This document shows positions 44,901 through 57,639 of a stretch of 64,000 nucleotides of DNA, piece by piece. The position numbers and the translations under genes are program-made. Under the pieces are notes generated by a model. The model made no database searches and was not told the origin of the DNA. It saw only the letters and a program-made list of their open reading frames with translations. Source of the stretch: Thinopyrum elongatum (lineage: Eukaryota > Streptophyta > Magnoliopsida > Poales > Poaceae). Every line of letters starts with the position of its first letter. Position 1 is the first letter of the stretch. The stretch covers positions 534,349,479 through 534,413,478 of the forward strand of contig CM022297.1 of the NCBI GenBank assembly GCA_011799875.1, in the 5' to 3' direction.

Positions 44901-46116
44901 AAGCAGAGCAGCTGCAGCGGCACAGCAGCAACAGCAGCTGCAGCAGCGGTAAGTAGAACTAGCGCAGCAGCAACGACAGTGGCAGAGCGCGGCCCGGGCG
45001 CGCGTGGGAGCGCGGGCTGGGCACGGCAGAGAGCCACGAAGGGCGCAGCCAGGAGCAGCAGCAGTAGTACGCGGGCGCGCGCGGACGCTGAGCTTCATCA
45101 GTCATAGCGGACAGAGCTCACGGGGCGACCACTACGGGCACGGATCGAAGGGGGAAAGAAGGGGAATCGGAGGAGGGGCTCACATCGAGCCTGTAGGTGA
45201 GCAAAGCAGGCTTGGGGAGGCTCCGGTGAGGCCGAATCGAAGACGGCGAGTGGCGGGGCGGAGGTTTAAGATGACCTCGATCCGGTCGATGTAGGGGCTC
45301 CCGGCTTGACCTAGTGGTTGTGGTTGAGGCAGTGGTCGATGATGGAGCGGATGGACGTGCTCAGCAGGCGAGGGGACGATGGCGGCTGCGAGCTTCACGA
45401 CGGCGCAGCCATGGGCTTCTCGGGCGACCGCTAAACCGGGGGTGAGGGGGGCGAATGAGAGGGCTAGGGTTTGCCAGGGCGTCGAGGGGTACTTGTAGGA
45501 CACCGGGGATGCGGTGGATGGCTGGCACGTCGGCAGGGGAACGGCCATGGCCGTGGGATGGCCTCCACGCCCTCCCCTATCACCTGTAGCGCAAGCAGGG
45601 AGAGGAGATGAAGTGGGTTGGGCCACTTCTACTACTAAATGGGCCAAGTGCACAAAAGCACATCTGCCTTTTCCCTTGTTTATTTTTGTTACAATCTTTT
45701 TTTTTAGTGTTTTGTAATTTATATTGTTGCTAAATGAATTGTGTTCATCGTGAAACTTGACACATAAATCCAGTGCATTAGCATAGGTCCACACACAAAG
45801 TTTCATATGGTTTCGGAAATGTAAGACGAATAGTTGTAATTTAAAAGACCAAATTAAATGTTGCTGGCCCGCTAAAATATTGCTAGGGCCAAAATTAAAA
45901 TCCAATTTGAGTTGATTTCTACATGACAATTACTTGAGGATTATTTGTAACATCTCGCACATTTTTGTCCCTCTGTTTGGACAAATAATAATTTGACTTG
46001 TAATTAAATTTGAATTTGAATTCGGTTCGGAACAAAGTGAGGTTTAGTAAATTAATTGTGATGACATGGCACCATTTTCTGTGTGATTACTGTAGATGAG
46101 CTACCGGGGCGTTACA
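41991..46116 (-). mobile_element. 3' LTR of the LARD-like element (4126 bp)
   Basis: Starts TGTGATGCCCCC and ends GGGGCGTTACA on the plus strand. In the first 165 bases I count about 8 substitutions against the other LTR, mostly transitions. It includes three hairpin units (42646-42855), a TAG microsatellite (42621-42643), an AGC-rich stretch (about 44805-44965) and a GC-rich core. A 249-codon minus-strand frame at 45180-45929 has no recognisable domain. Confidence 0.9.
42646..42855. repeat. Three 70-bp tandem units, each with an 8-bp-stem hairpin
   Basis: Units start at 42646, 42716 and 42786 (TATCAACCTCGGCC). Each contains CTTTCTCG-ACTCCCTG-CGAGAAA(G/A). The copies are nearly identical. 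Confidence 0.95.
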
Positions 46117-49100
46117 AATCTCCTCCACTACAAGAAATCTCGTCCCGAGATTTAAGTGGTAGAGTTAGGGGGAAGAATTGGTTACGAAATTCTAACGGAT
46201 CTTCTCGGTCTTGGTTGCTCTTCTCAAAGAGGTTGATCCATAGCGTTGATGTCTTCATTTCTCTGCATCAATGCATCATGATGAACTTTTTGTCCTCCCT
46301 TCAAGATCTTCACCGTACTTATGAAAGGATAAGAGAGGAAACCTTATAAGGACGGATTTTAACAAGATTGAGCATCAGACGGTTAACTCGGAGAAGAAGC
46401 ATAAAGTATCTATCGAGTTGATTAAATGAACCACATCGATAGCATTATAAGAGGGTATGAAAGTTTCAAACGAGTAAGCAATCGTTCGATGCCTGCAATA
46501 GAGCATGAAGGGGGTTCGGAGCAATGGAACAAGTATTGTGGATGAAACTAGCATAGATCATCTCTAGGAAGGTGGCTCGTGATCTATATATGAAGCCAAG
46601 CATGAGGAATAAATTTAGAAACAGGAGTGTACAGGAGAGTCAGGTTTCGATCCTGTGGAACTGTCGGTTATGGGCCCACTATGTGGGTTCAAAGTAGGAA
46701 GGGCGCTGACATCTTGCACCGGTCATGATAGCAAGGCATGTCAGAGGATAGCCTGTCAGTTATGTTGGCAACAATGTTGGTACCAAGGGCGAGGGACGAA
46801 GAGAACCATTTTCCTGCTCGTTGAAACGAGGCGGACCTGTAGGCAAAGTTCTCGTCCATCGGTGGTTACCGAAATGTCATCAATAGTAGTAACAGGGTCT
46901 TACTGACAGAGTTGCACACCGAGGTGATTACATAAGTAGGGAATTATTTCTGCTCAGAAAAGTTAGATTACGTGAAAGGTTAAACAAAACAATGGAAAGG
47001 AAAATGTGATTATTAATTTAATTAGAACAATGGAAAGAAAAATGTGTTTAAACACAAATATCTGGAGTATATCCTTCCCAAGGACAAGCAGAGGATGATA
47101 TCCATGCAATATAGTAAGTAGATTACCATTTTGGTAAAGGGGAGAGGAAATTCCTGATGTTACCCATACAACAGTGTTTGGAAAAGTGATCAGGAAACAT
47201 TTAGCATTGCGCCTCCAATGTTCTTGTTGATATTCGGCGTACCACAGTCATGCTTCGAGGTAGCATTAACATGGTGTTTCGAGCAAAGATTGAATCTGAA
47301 GGTCACAAGAAGTACAAAGGAACAATTATAAGAATAGCAGGGAAGTCAATGTCAGAGCAAAACATGACCAAGTCTGTGTTGGTAGGAAGTCAAGGATGGT
47401 GTCGATGACAACACAAATCATCGAGGGGCAAGGATGGTATTTTGCATCATGAATTCGATTGATATCCTAGAATAAGTCGGTATATTGATGGTGATCACGA
47501 CTAATTTTGTTGAGAGGTTTCAAGAGAATGCAATCGAACCGCGACGACATTTAGCAAGGGAATGATGAAGCGAAAGGTTATTGAAACCACGGATACGACA
47601 CAAGCTCGAAATCAAGCTTGTTGTTCGAGGTGAAACGATAAGATAAGGAAGATCGACGTAAGCTTAGCTCATCATCGGGAGTTGCTCCGGGCATAAGGAC
47701 CAGGTAGCACAGTTAAAGTTACTACGATAATGATATAGCCGATCAGGCTAGGAATGACTTGAAGGATTATTAAGCTTGTAAGCAGCGAAAATTACTTAGA
47801 GTTATTGAATTAGAGTGTGGAATTGATTCACTTATCAGTGTTCTCGAGTGATAAACAACTCAGAACCTGGGAGAATTGGAATTGGTGATCAATGATAGTA
47901 GATGAAGAACTCATAAGAAATTATGTAGTTCCTGTGATATTCTCGAGATACCAGGGGTAATACTCGATGGTAGATTAGAATAGAGGTTGGACAGGTGAAA
48001 TGATCTGCAGAGGACAAGTATTTTAACTTGTCCGGGAAATGGAAGCAAGAAGAAAATATGGTCGGAACCACGATTGCAAAGTATCAATTCTCAGATACAA
48101 GATGAATTTGTACCAAGGAAATATTTATTTTTACGAGCAGCTTCCATGATAATTTCTACATCAGGTCCATGGGCATGAACACAAAGGTTCAAGGTCGACT
48201 CCCACTTCTTCAATGCATAACCTTTCATTCACTCCTCTGTTAAAAATTATATGAATGTGAAGAACTATCTGGTGAAATACCAGAGGAGTATGACCCGCGA
48301 AAATTATCGGGTTCACACAGATTAGGGAAGGCATAGGTTCAACCCGTAGGGGTATCTTAGGAACATATACCACTAACTTCCAGAGCTTATAACATCAGCT
48401 CAATAGCAGAGCATGGTTGTCAATAAGCAGAGGATACAATTTACCAAAGGCAATATGTATCAGGGGAAGACCGCACAAGATTTTGAATATGAAGGACATT
48501 TCCTGATAATAATCCAATAAAGGATTCAGCGGTCCTCAATGGATCTGATGTGAGTATCAGTACTCGATCAGAAGAAGGAAAGAATGCAAAGGCATCAGAT
48601 TATAGAAACAACTGAATAATTCGGCGTTCAAGTTGAAGGGAACTAGGTGGACAATCAATTGCAACATGATTGGCCGAGATCCAACTCATGTCCAGAATGA
48701 TGTCTGAGCAGGAAGGTCAAATTTCAATGTTCGACTGATGATTGCGAACATTCACAACATAATGAATCAATAGGCTCAAGATGACAATGACAAAGGATGT
48801 TAATGAATATTGCCGGACATATGGATTTAATCATAATGCAGGCAGACAAGACTTTCGGGAGCACTAGGCTGCAGAGGATCTTCGGGAGATCGAATTGCAT
48901 TCGAAGAATTTTGTGAGACATATGAACAACTGGGGATGAACGAATCCCCGATAAGTGTGAGGAATTATTCGTAGGGGTATTCAGGTGGAAAAGAGATGCA
49001 AGGCAGCCGGAAAAAGGATTCTCAAAAGTCGGAGAATACTTTCTGGTATGTTGTAATAACAAGAACAACTAGGGATGGAAGTATGAACGGCGAGGGTACG

Positions 49101-49470
49101 TAGTTATCCATAAGGATTCAACGGTGTTAAGGGATTGCAAAAGAATGAACACAAGTTCTCGGGAGAAGATCAGAGAGTATCTTCGAAGTCTTCTGGTGAA
49201 GCAAGCGATCATCTGGAATGAAGGGGCTCTCCGGGGAAAGTCGTTACGAGAACCTAATGTAGTTAGTAAATTCATTTAACTCGAATAGAAGAGAGATCAG
49301 AGTCCCAGAGTATAGACGAGGAATAAAAGATCCTAATACCTCCCAATTGGTGCCGTGGGCCCGTAGGCCACACAGCCATGTTAGTAAAACAGTTTTGGAC
49401 GACTAGACTCAACTTCGGCTAAGGAGTTGGGAAGGGGGGTTCCTACAGGCAGTCGGCTCTGATACCAACC
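46117..49470 (-). other. Noncoding interior of the LARD-like element
   Basis: The longest frame is 114 codons and nothing resembles gag, protease, RT or integrase in either strand. The right end (minus-strand 5' side) matches the chromovirus leader at 63784-64000, including GTAGGAACCCCCCTT and GGCTGTGTGG. The left end has the palindrome TCTCGTCCCGAGA (46138-46150) and the purine tract GTGGAGGAGA (minus strand, about 46119-46128), both shared with the chromovirus at 59565-59598. Only the middle differs. Confidence 0.8.
49456..49467 (-). promoter_or_regulatory. Initiator tRNA-Met primer-binding site of the LARD-like element
   Basis: The minus strand reads TGGTATCAGAGC, the exact complement of the initiator tRNA-Met 3' end, three bases after the LTR end at 49471. 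Confidence 0.92.
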
Positions 49471-52400
49471 TGTGATGCCCCCGACTTAATCGTGCACTAA
49501 TCATACACGCAAATGCACATGATCAAGCCTAAGGACTCACTTGAAGGAATCACAACACAACTCTAAAACATAAATAAAGGCATACAAGCATTATATTACA
49601 AGCCAGGGCCTCAAGGGCTCGAATACATAAGCTTGATGTCAACAAGCATTAGCGGAAGCGTTAGATATCTGAGTACAGATATAAAAGAGAAACAGATAAG
49701 CCTTTAAGAAGGCGGTGCAAAACAAAAGCTACGATCGAAAAGGCGCAGGCCTCCTGCCTGGGACCCTCCGAACCTACTCCTGGTTGTCAGCCAACTCGTA
49801 GTAGTAGCCACCCTCGGGGTAATAGTAGCAGTCGTCGACAGGGGCAGCTGTCTCAGGGGCTCCGTCATCTGGTTGCATCAAACGGATATGGGGAAAAAGA
49901 GGAAGCAAAGCAACCATGAGTACTCATCCGAAGTACTCAGCAAGCAAGGATCTACACTACATATGCAACATTATCAAAGAAAGACTATATATGTGGACTG
50001 GACTGCAGAAATGCCAGAATAGAGAGAAGGCCTAGTCCTATCAAAGACTAGCATCTTCAGCGGTCTTGCAGCATTAGAAGAGGTTAGATCAGCACCATAT
50101 ATAATAGTAGTAGTGTTATCAACCTCGCCTAGAGATCCTTTCTCGACTCCCTGCGAGAAAACAATCCCAGAGCCCTAATATCCAAGTATCAACCTCGGCC
50201 AGAGATCCTTTCTCAACTCCCTGCGAGAAAGCAATCCCAGAGCCCTAATATCCAAGTATCAACCTCGGCCAGAGATCCTTTCTCGACTCCCTGCGAGAAA
50301 GCAATCCCAGAGCCCTAATATCCATATCTCATCTCATCATTAGGTTCTAGTTGTATCGATCGGGATACAACTCCGAGCGTCCGTTACCGAGGATCCGGCT
50401 ATTAGATTAGTTCTTCCCTGCAGGGGTGCACGAACTTACCCACCACGCTCGCTTAACTCTGGCCGGACACACTTTTCTGGGTCATGCCCGGCCTCGGCTA
50501 AACAACACGCAGCAACCCGACCTAGGCTTAATAGAGAGGTCAGCACGCTGGACTAACCTATGCGCCCAGGGGTCTTGGGCCTTCACCCCGGGAACTCATG
50601 CAGGTTGCGTACGCGGCTGGTGAGCAAACCTAGCAGCCTCCATTACAAAGGAGGGTGCTTAACGCAGTCCAACCCAGCACGCGCCGCTCAGTCGCTGACG
50701 TTCATTAAGCTTCGGCTAATGCATACGACGTAGAGTGCCCATAACTGTTCCCACGTGATGGTTAGTGCTATCGGGCCAAAGGCCCACTCGAATCAAATAT
50801 CCAAATCGTTAGTGTGTTGGTAGCTTGCGGTAACGAGCAGAGACTCACAATCGATGTGACCCCGTCGCTCCGTCTCGAGGACTTGCTGCAAGGGCTAAGA
50901 ATGCCCGGCCGCGCCTCGTATTTATCTCTCAGGTACCCTCCTGGTCAACCCGTCTCCACATCACTCGCGGGTACACCTCAGGGTCGACCCGCCTTTCCAA
51001 GTAACAGTTGTAAAGTCCAAGTATCCGTGTGTCCATAACATCAGGGAATCCGAGCTATCACCCTCGTTGGATTCCTACTCGATGTATCCGTCAAGGTGAA
51101 CTTAGGAGGAATCACCCTCGAGGTTCACACTTGAGGTGTTGCACGACAGCGTCGTTATCGGGAGTGGTGAAGGAGGAATCACCCTCGATGACCATGACTG
51201 AATAGCTACTCTACAGAGTTAACATCAGAAGTGCTAAACGAGGTATCACCCTCGGCACTCGATAGTAACGCTGCAGTGTCGTACAACTAAGGGGGGTGAA
51301 GTGCGGTGTCGGGGCCTGGTTGTCGATCACGTTGATCGAGTCATCTGATAATCTAGCGGGGGCAACTGGGTCAAAGTGGGGTCTCTGGTGGGTCTCTATC
51401 TATCCTATACTAAGCAGTTTAGGATAAACAGGTAGGTATCAACAGTAGTTACAAAAACAGGCTATGCATCAGAAATAGGTTAAACAATAGCAGCAGCAAT
51501 TTCTAATGCAAGCATAAGAGAGGAAGAATAGGCGATATAGGCATGCTCAAGGGGGGGTGCTTGCCTGGAAGCTCGGCAGACAGATACAGATCTTCAACGG
51601 TGAAGTAGTCGATCACTGGTTCAACCGCGGTCTCGGGGTCTACCGGAAAGAAGTAACGGAGGGGAAACACAAAAAATAATAGAGCAATCAAAGCATCACA
51701 AAGCATAACATGGCAATACGTGGTGCTAGGGGTGACCTAACGCAGTGCTACATGCTACAGATGAAGGGGGAAAACATCCGGGAATGTTTTCCCGTTGTCT
51801 GGCATCTTCCGGACAGATGAAAGAGGGGGGCAGTTCCATGTTTGCAGTGTTAGAGGCATGTGACAGATGAACGGATTGCAAATACAGATTCATTGGATTT
51901 TTCTGAGCAAGTTTCATATATAAAACTTTTTCATCGGAGTTACGGTTTATTTTATATTAATTTTCAAAGTTTAAATCATTTTCTGAAATTCTGGAATTAT
52001 ATTAATTCGGGTTGACTAAGTCAATTTGACTAGTCAAAAGGAGAGGTGTGACCCACATGTCATAGGCTTAGATATTTTTAATCTAATTTATCTTTTTGTC
52101 TAACAGTAGGGTCCACATGTCATATACACTACACCTAACCACTCATTAGCCTAACTACTAATTAGCTACTAACCTAAACAGGGCCCGGTCTCATCCAGAG
52201 ACCCAGCCGGCCACACACACACATGGCCGCACACACATGCTCACGCACACATGGCCATGGCCACCATGGCCAGCAGCAGCGTAGAGCAGCAGTAGTGTAG
52301 AGCAGCAACAGCGGCAGCTAGCAAGGGCAGCGGAGCAGAGAGCAGCGACAGCGCATAGCAGCAGCAGCGCCTAGTAGCAGCAGTAGCAAGCAGAGCAGCT

Positions 52401-52707
52401 GCAGCGGCAAAGCAGCAATAGCAGGAGCATCAGCGGCTAGTAGAAGCAGCGCAGCAGCAACGACAGCAGCTGGGCGCGGCCCGGGCGCGAGTGGGAGCGC
52501 GGGCTGGGCACGGCGGAGAGCCACGGAGGGCGCAGCCAGGACCAGCAACAGCAGTACGCGGGCACGGGCGGACGCTGAGCTCCATCGGTCATGGCGGACG
52601 GAGCTCACGGGGCGACCACTACGGGCACGGATCGAAGGGGGAAAGAAGGGGAATCGGAGGAGGGGCTCACATCGAGCCTGTAGGTGAGCAAAGCGGGCTT
52701 GGGGAGG
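49471..52707 (-). mobile_element. 5' LTR of the LARD-like element, truncated by an insertion
   Basis: Direct repeat of 41991-45215 with scattered substitutions. It stops after GGGGAGG at 52707, where a plus-strand LTR begins; the sister LTR continues with CTCCGGTGAGG at that point. The remaining 0.9 kb is expected beyond the window, after the inserted element. Confidence 0.9.
50117..50326. repeat. Three hairpin-bearing tandem units in the 5' LTR of the LARD-like element
   Basis: Same 70-bp unit and copy number as at 42646-42855. One stem in the second unit has a G-to-A change (TTTCTCAACTCC). Confidence 0.92.
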
Positions 52708-55700
52708 TGTAACACCCCCGGTGGTTAACTACAGTAATCACCCTTTTGATTATGCCAAGTCAGCATGATTAACAGTGCATGATCATTATTTGCATCATAT
52801 TGCATTTCAACCCCTAAGTCAAACTTCAATTTAAGTGAAAGTGGAAAATAAAAGTTGTTCAGATCCAGAAACAAAAATGTACATCATGTTGCAAATAATC
52901 CAGAGGCTACTATAAAATTAGCAGCAGTGTTAACTAAAATATTTAAGTGGCTCAAACAAATAGAAACAGCAGCAACATAACGCTATTTAATCCTTTTTCA
53001 ATTTAAATAAAATCCAAACAAAAAGATATGGACCCCAAACCAATTTCTAGCAGTGACAGATAATGCACTGTAAATAATGGAGCAAGTCTCATATTTTACA
53101 AAAGTCTTTTGGAATAAAAATAAAAGAGAAAACAGAAAAGGAAAATAAATAATATTCTAAAAAAAAAAAGTAAAAAGAAAAAGTTCCCCCTCCCGGACCA
53201 AAGGGGCAGTGGCAAAGATGGCAAACAGGAAAACACCCAGGACGGGCAAAGACCGCCCCCCCCATTTTAACCCCCCCCCCCCCCCCACCCCCCCCCCCGA
53301 CCACCCCCAACCCTTAAACCTACCCAATTCCCCCCCCCACCCTCCCTTCCCGATCCAAACTGGGATCGGAGAGAAGCTCTAGCGCAGAAGAACCTGGCAG
53401 ATGACCGGGAGGAAAAAAAGGAGAAGGAGGAAGAAGGAACCAGAAGAAGAAGCATAGAATACGAAACGGAGACACAACCGATAGAGAGAAAAAGTGCCGC
53501 AACCAGCCGACAGCCACTGACGATCGACGTCGACGGCACACCCCGTCGCGGACCGCGCCACCCCCTGACCCTATTCCCCCGACCGGCCTCCTCGAGCCAC
53601 GCCGCCCCGGCCTATACAGCCGTCGGTGAGGCCCCGGCCTCTCCGGCCCTCTCCCCTTTCCCCCTTCGTCCCCGTCCTCGATGCCGTCCGCCTGCCCGCC
53701 CGGCGCTCGCGCGGTACCCGGCTCCGTTTAGCGCGCACTCCCGTCCGTGCACCCGCCGCCTCGCCTCCCCCGATGCGCGCTGACTGCAGTCTGCTCGCGC
53801 CGCCCTCTGCGGAGGCCGTGTCCGCCCACTCCGCATAGAGCGCGCGCTGGACGCGCGATGCCTCGGTCGCCGCCCAGCACCCTTCCACTCGAAGAGGAAG
53901 AAAGAGATGAGAGAAGAAAAAAAAGAGAACGGGAAATAGGCAAAAAGAGAGAAAAAAAAGGGAGAAAAGAGAAACAAAGACAGACCCCGAGGAAGATCCC
54001 CTCACCCATTTCACCACCTCATCTACAATTTTTTTGTTCCCAACCCCTCGCTCTACTTTCTCCACTCCCTGCTTGAATATGGCTCTATTCCGCAAACTCG
54101 TTTCTTCCCCTTGTCCCACACCGGCCCCTCACCCTACTCATCTCTCTTTCCCTCTTGCACTCACAAACTCTCTGTACTACTCCCCTCACGTCTTATTCAA
54201 CTCAAGAGAGCAAGACGAGGGCGAGATACAGGAAGACAGCGAGCAAGAGAAGGACGGAAGAAGAAGAGCAATAAGAAGAAAACCGAGACAATTTCTCCTT
54301 CATGCACGAGAATAGCACGCTCTCGCCCGACAACAGCATCCACGCAGCGTATCCCATCGGCCGACAGCCGCGCCCCGCCGGTGCGCCGTTCGGGCGGCGC
54401 TGCGCCGTCGGGCGTCCACGCCCGCACCCGCGCCCGTTCGCCCGCTTGGCTCTGTGCCACCGACAGCGGGGCCCACAGCCCCAAAACGTTTAAAAAAAAT
54501 AGGATTAAGATTAAATAAAATAATAATAATAATAATTAAATTTAATTAATTAATTAACTTAATTAATCCTGTTAATTAACCTAACCTAATTAACCTAATT
54601 AACTACTGTTAATAACCCTAATGACTGCTGACATCAGCATGATGTCATGCTGATGTCATCAGTTACTATTCTGGAAAATGTGAATAAATAATTAAATAAA
54701 TTCCAGAAAATTAATAAAAGCTTTAGAAAATCATATAAAATAATCTGTAACTCCGATGAAATACTTTATACATGAAAGTTTCTCAGAATTTCGAGACGAG
54801 TCCGGATACACGGTCCGTTCGTCCGTCACGCGTCCCTATCTATCCGAACTTGCAAACGTTCCTCTCGGTCATCTGTCGACAAATGCCCGGAACCGGGAAA
54901 ACATTCCCGGATGGATCCCTCCTCTCTCGGTAACGTGCAACCATACAGTTAGGATACACCCGGCACTGCGTATTATCATGTCGTAACTTGTCATGCTCAT
55001 GTTTGCTATATATTATACTGTTTTCCTCCCTCTTCTCTCGATGCCCCCGACCCCGAAGTCGTCCCGAGAACGACGCAGCTGGATCCCGAAGACACACATA
55101 GACGACCTTGCCCTGCCCGAGCAACCAGGCAAGCCCCCCTTTGATCATCCCGAATGCGCCAATCTATTTCTCAGCTGCATTAGAATTGCTGCTGCTGCTG
55201 CTGCTTTACCTATTCTGATGCATAGCCTGTTCATTGTAACCTGCTGTTGATAATTACCTACATATCCTAAACTATTTAGTCTAGGCTGGGTAGAGACCTA
55301 TCAGTGACCCCACTTATCCCGACTGCCGCGCTGGATCGTCAGAAGACCCGATCAACGGGATTGAAGACCAGACCGACACCGCACATCACCCCCTTTAGTT
55401 GTAACGACACTGCAGTGTTACTATCGAGTGTCGAGGGTGATACCTCGTCAGCACTCCTGATTAACTGTAGAGCAGCTATTTGGTCGTGGTCATCGAGGGT
55501 GATTCCTCCTTCTCCACTTCCGATACGACCCTGGCGTACAAACAAATCAAGTGTGAACTCATCGAGGGTGATTCCTCTAAGTTCGACTTGACGGTTACAT
55601 CGAGTGGGCATCCGTCGAGGGTGATACCTCGGATTTCCTTGATGTTATGGACACACGGTTACTGTGACTTTACTGCTGAACCTTGATAGAGACGGGTCGG

Positions 55701-57139
55701 CCCCGAAGGGGGACCCGAGGAAGTTACTTTTACTACAGGACTGAAGGGACAGGCGGTACCGCCCAGTAGAGGTGGACCTGAGTTCCCGACAGTCTTTACG
55801 AGACGGGTTGACCTGGATGGTGCGAGTGATGAATACGAGGCGCGGCCGGGCATTTTGGCCCTTGCCGCAAGTCCTCGAGACGGGGCGACGGGTCACGTCG
55901 TCGATCGTGAGTCTCTGCTCGTTTCCGCAAGCCCCTAGACCATTTACGATTTGGATATTTGATCGAGCAGGCCTCTGTGTATGATAGCACTAACCATCAC
56001 GTGGGCATAGTATGGGCGTTCTGCATCGTAGGATCAGCCGAAAGCTCTGTCAGACGTCCAGTTCAGCACTTCGGCCGGGCTGGGCCGGCACCATCCTGAG
56101 GGGTGGGACCTGGTGCCCGGCACGCAACGACCGGAGGGCGAGGGCGATGGCCAAGACCCCCTTGCGCTTAGGATGTAGCCGACGGGGACCTCTCTGCTGA
56201 GTTGTAGGTAGGGTTGCGAGTGTTGTGTTGTTTGGCCGAGGCGGCATGACCCAGGAAAGTGTGTCCGGCCGGAGTTAAGCGAGCGTGATGGGTAAGTTGG
56301 TGCACCCCTGCAGGGAAGAACACTTCTATCGATACCGGTCCTACGGTAAAGGACACTCGGAGTTGTATCCCGATGATACAACTAGAACTGGACCCTGAGG
56401 GATGCTTTCTCGCAGGGAGTCGAGAAGGATCTCAGGACGAGGTTTGAGACTTTATGGCTCTGGGATTGCTTTCTCGCAGGGAGTCGAGAAAGGATCTCTG
56501 GGTGAGGTTGATATTATTAATGCTACATTATATGGTATGTTCTACTCTTCTACTGCTGCAAGACCGCTGAAGATGCTAGTCTTCGATAGGACTAGGCCTT
56601 CTCTCTATTCTGGCATTTCTGCAGCCCAGTCCACATATACAGCCTCCCCTTGAAAATGTTGCATATGTAGTGTAGATCTTGCTTGCTGAGTACTTCTGAG
56701 TACTCACGGTTGCTTTGTTTTCCTTTTTTCTCCCATATCAGTTTGACGTGACCAGAGGACGGAGCCCCCTGAGACAGATGCCCGACGATCGCTACTACTA
56801 CACCCAGAGGATGGATACTACTACGAGTTGACTGAAGAACAGGAGTAGGATCGGAGGGTCCGAGGCAGGAGGCCTTCGCCTTTCGATCGTAGTGTTTTAT
56901 TTGCCCCGCCTTCTAAAGGCCTTCGTTTCTATTTAATCTGTATCAGACTCTGATGCTTCCGCTGACGCTTGTTCGAAGCTTATGTATTCGAGCCCTCGAG
57001 GCCCCTGGCTTGTATATAAAGCTTGTATGACTTTATTTATGTTTTAGAGTTGTGTTGTGATATCTTCCCGTGAGTCCTTAGGCTTGATGTGTGCATTTGC
57101 GTGTATGATTAGTGGCACGATCGGGCCGGGGGCGTCACA
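52708..57139 (+). mobile_element. First chromovirus LTR (4432 bp)
   Basis: Starts TGTAACACCCCC and ends GGGCGTCACA. It contains a long C run (about 53258-53300), a GC-rich core (53570-53870), a purine-rich block absent from the second LTR (about 53880-54320), TAATTAA runs (54510-54605) and two hairpin units (56405-56427 and 56469-56492). Against the second LTR it differs by many 1-3 base indels. Confidence 0.88.
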
Positions 57140-57639
57140 AGTTGGTATCAGAGCTGATGTGTAGGAACCCCCTTTCCAACTCCTTGGCCGAAGGTGAGTC
57201 TAGTAACCGAAAATTGTTTACTAACCTGGCTGTGTGGCTTACGGGCCCACGTCGCCGATTGGGTGGTATTGAGATCTTTATTCCTCATCTTTACTCTGGG
57301 ACTCTGACCTCTCTTCCTTTCGGGTTAACTAAAGTTTACTAACGCCGACACTTAGGATCTCGTAATTCTCGTCCAACGGGAGAGAGCTGGATATTGTGCG
57401 ATTTCCCTGACGTTGATCTGATTAGTCTGATAATCATTTTCCTTTCCATTGTTTTGTTTAACCTTTCTCTCCGAGATCGGTTATACTTCTCCTTGTCTTT
57501 TGACAATCATGAGTTTCCTCTGTTTCAGATGGATCGTTTGTTTCCACACACCCGCGACGCAGCTACCAGCTGTTTCGAGCAGGGATACATCCAGAGTACA
57601 TTCTTTATCCACTGGGGCAGATGTCATCCGTTACAATAC
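57140..57639 (+). other. Primer site, leader and gag start of the chromovirus
   Basis: TGGTATCAGAGC, the tRNA-Met primer site, is at 57143-57154. The following leader matches 63784-64000. An ATG at 57531 (MDRLFPHTRDAA) probably starts gag, but after about 30 codons the sequence jumps to pol. Most of gag, protease and RT is absent. Confidence 0.65.

Larger units (their letters stand above)
41991..52707 (-). mobile_element. LARD-like element: 4.1-kb LTRs and a noncoding interior, minus strand
   Basis: The 3' LTR (41991-46116) and 5' LTR (49471-52707, truncated by an insertion) are direct repeats around an interior of 3354 bp. On the minus strand the primer site follows the 5' LTR and a purine tract precedes the 3' LTR, which sets the orientation. 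The interior has no gag or pol. Long LTRs with a conserved noncoding interior are the definition of a large retrotransposon derivative. The candidate left duplication is GTACC (41986-41990). Confidence 0.85.

Noticed and set aside
45180..45929. 249-codon minus-strand frame in the 3' LTR of the LARD-like element
   Set aside because: It starts within LTR sequence, has no recognisable domain and the other LTR is truncated so conservation cannot be tested. I mention it in the LTR entry only.
49456..49467. tRNA-Met-like sequence as a tRNA gene (also 57143 and 63772)
   Set aside because: Only the 12 bases of the primer site are present next to LTR ends; there is no cloverleaf.
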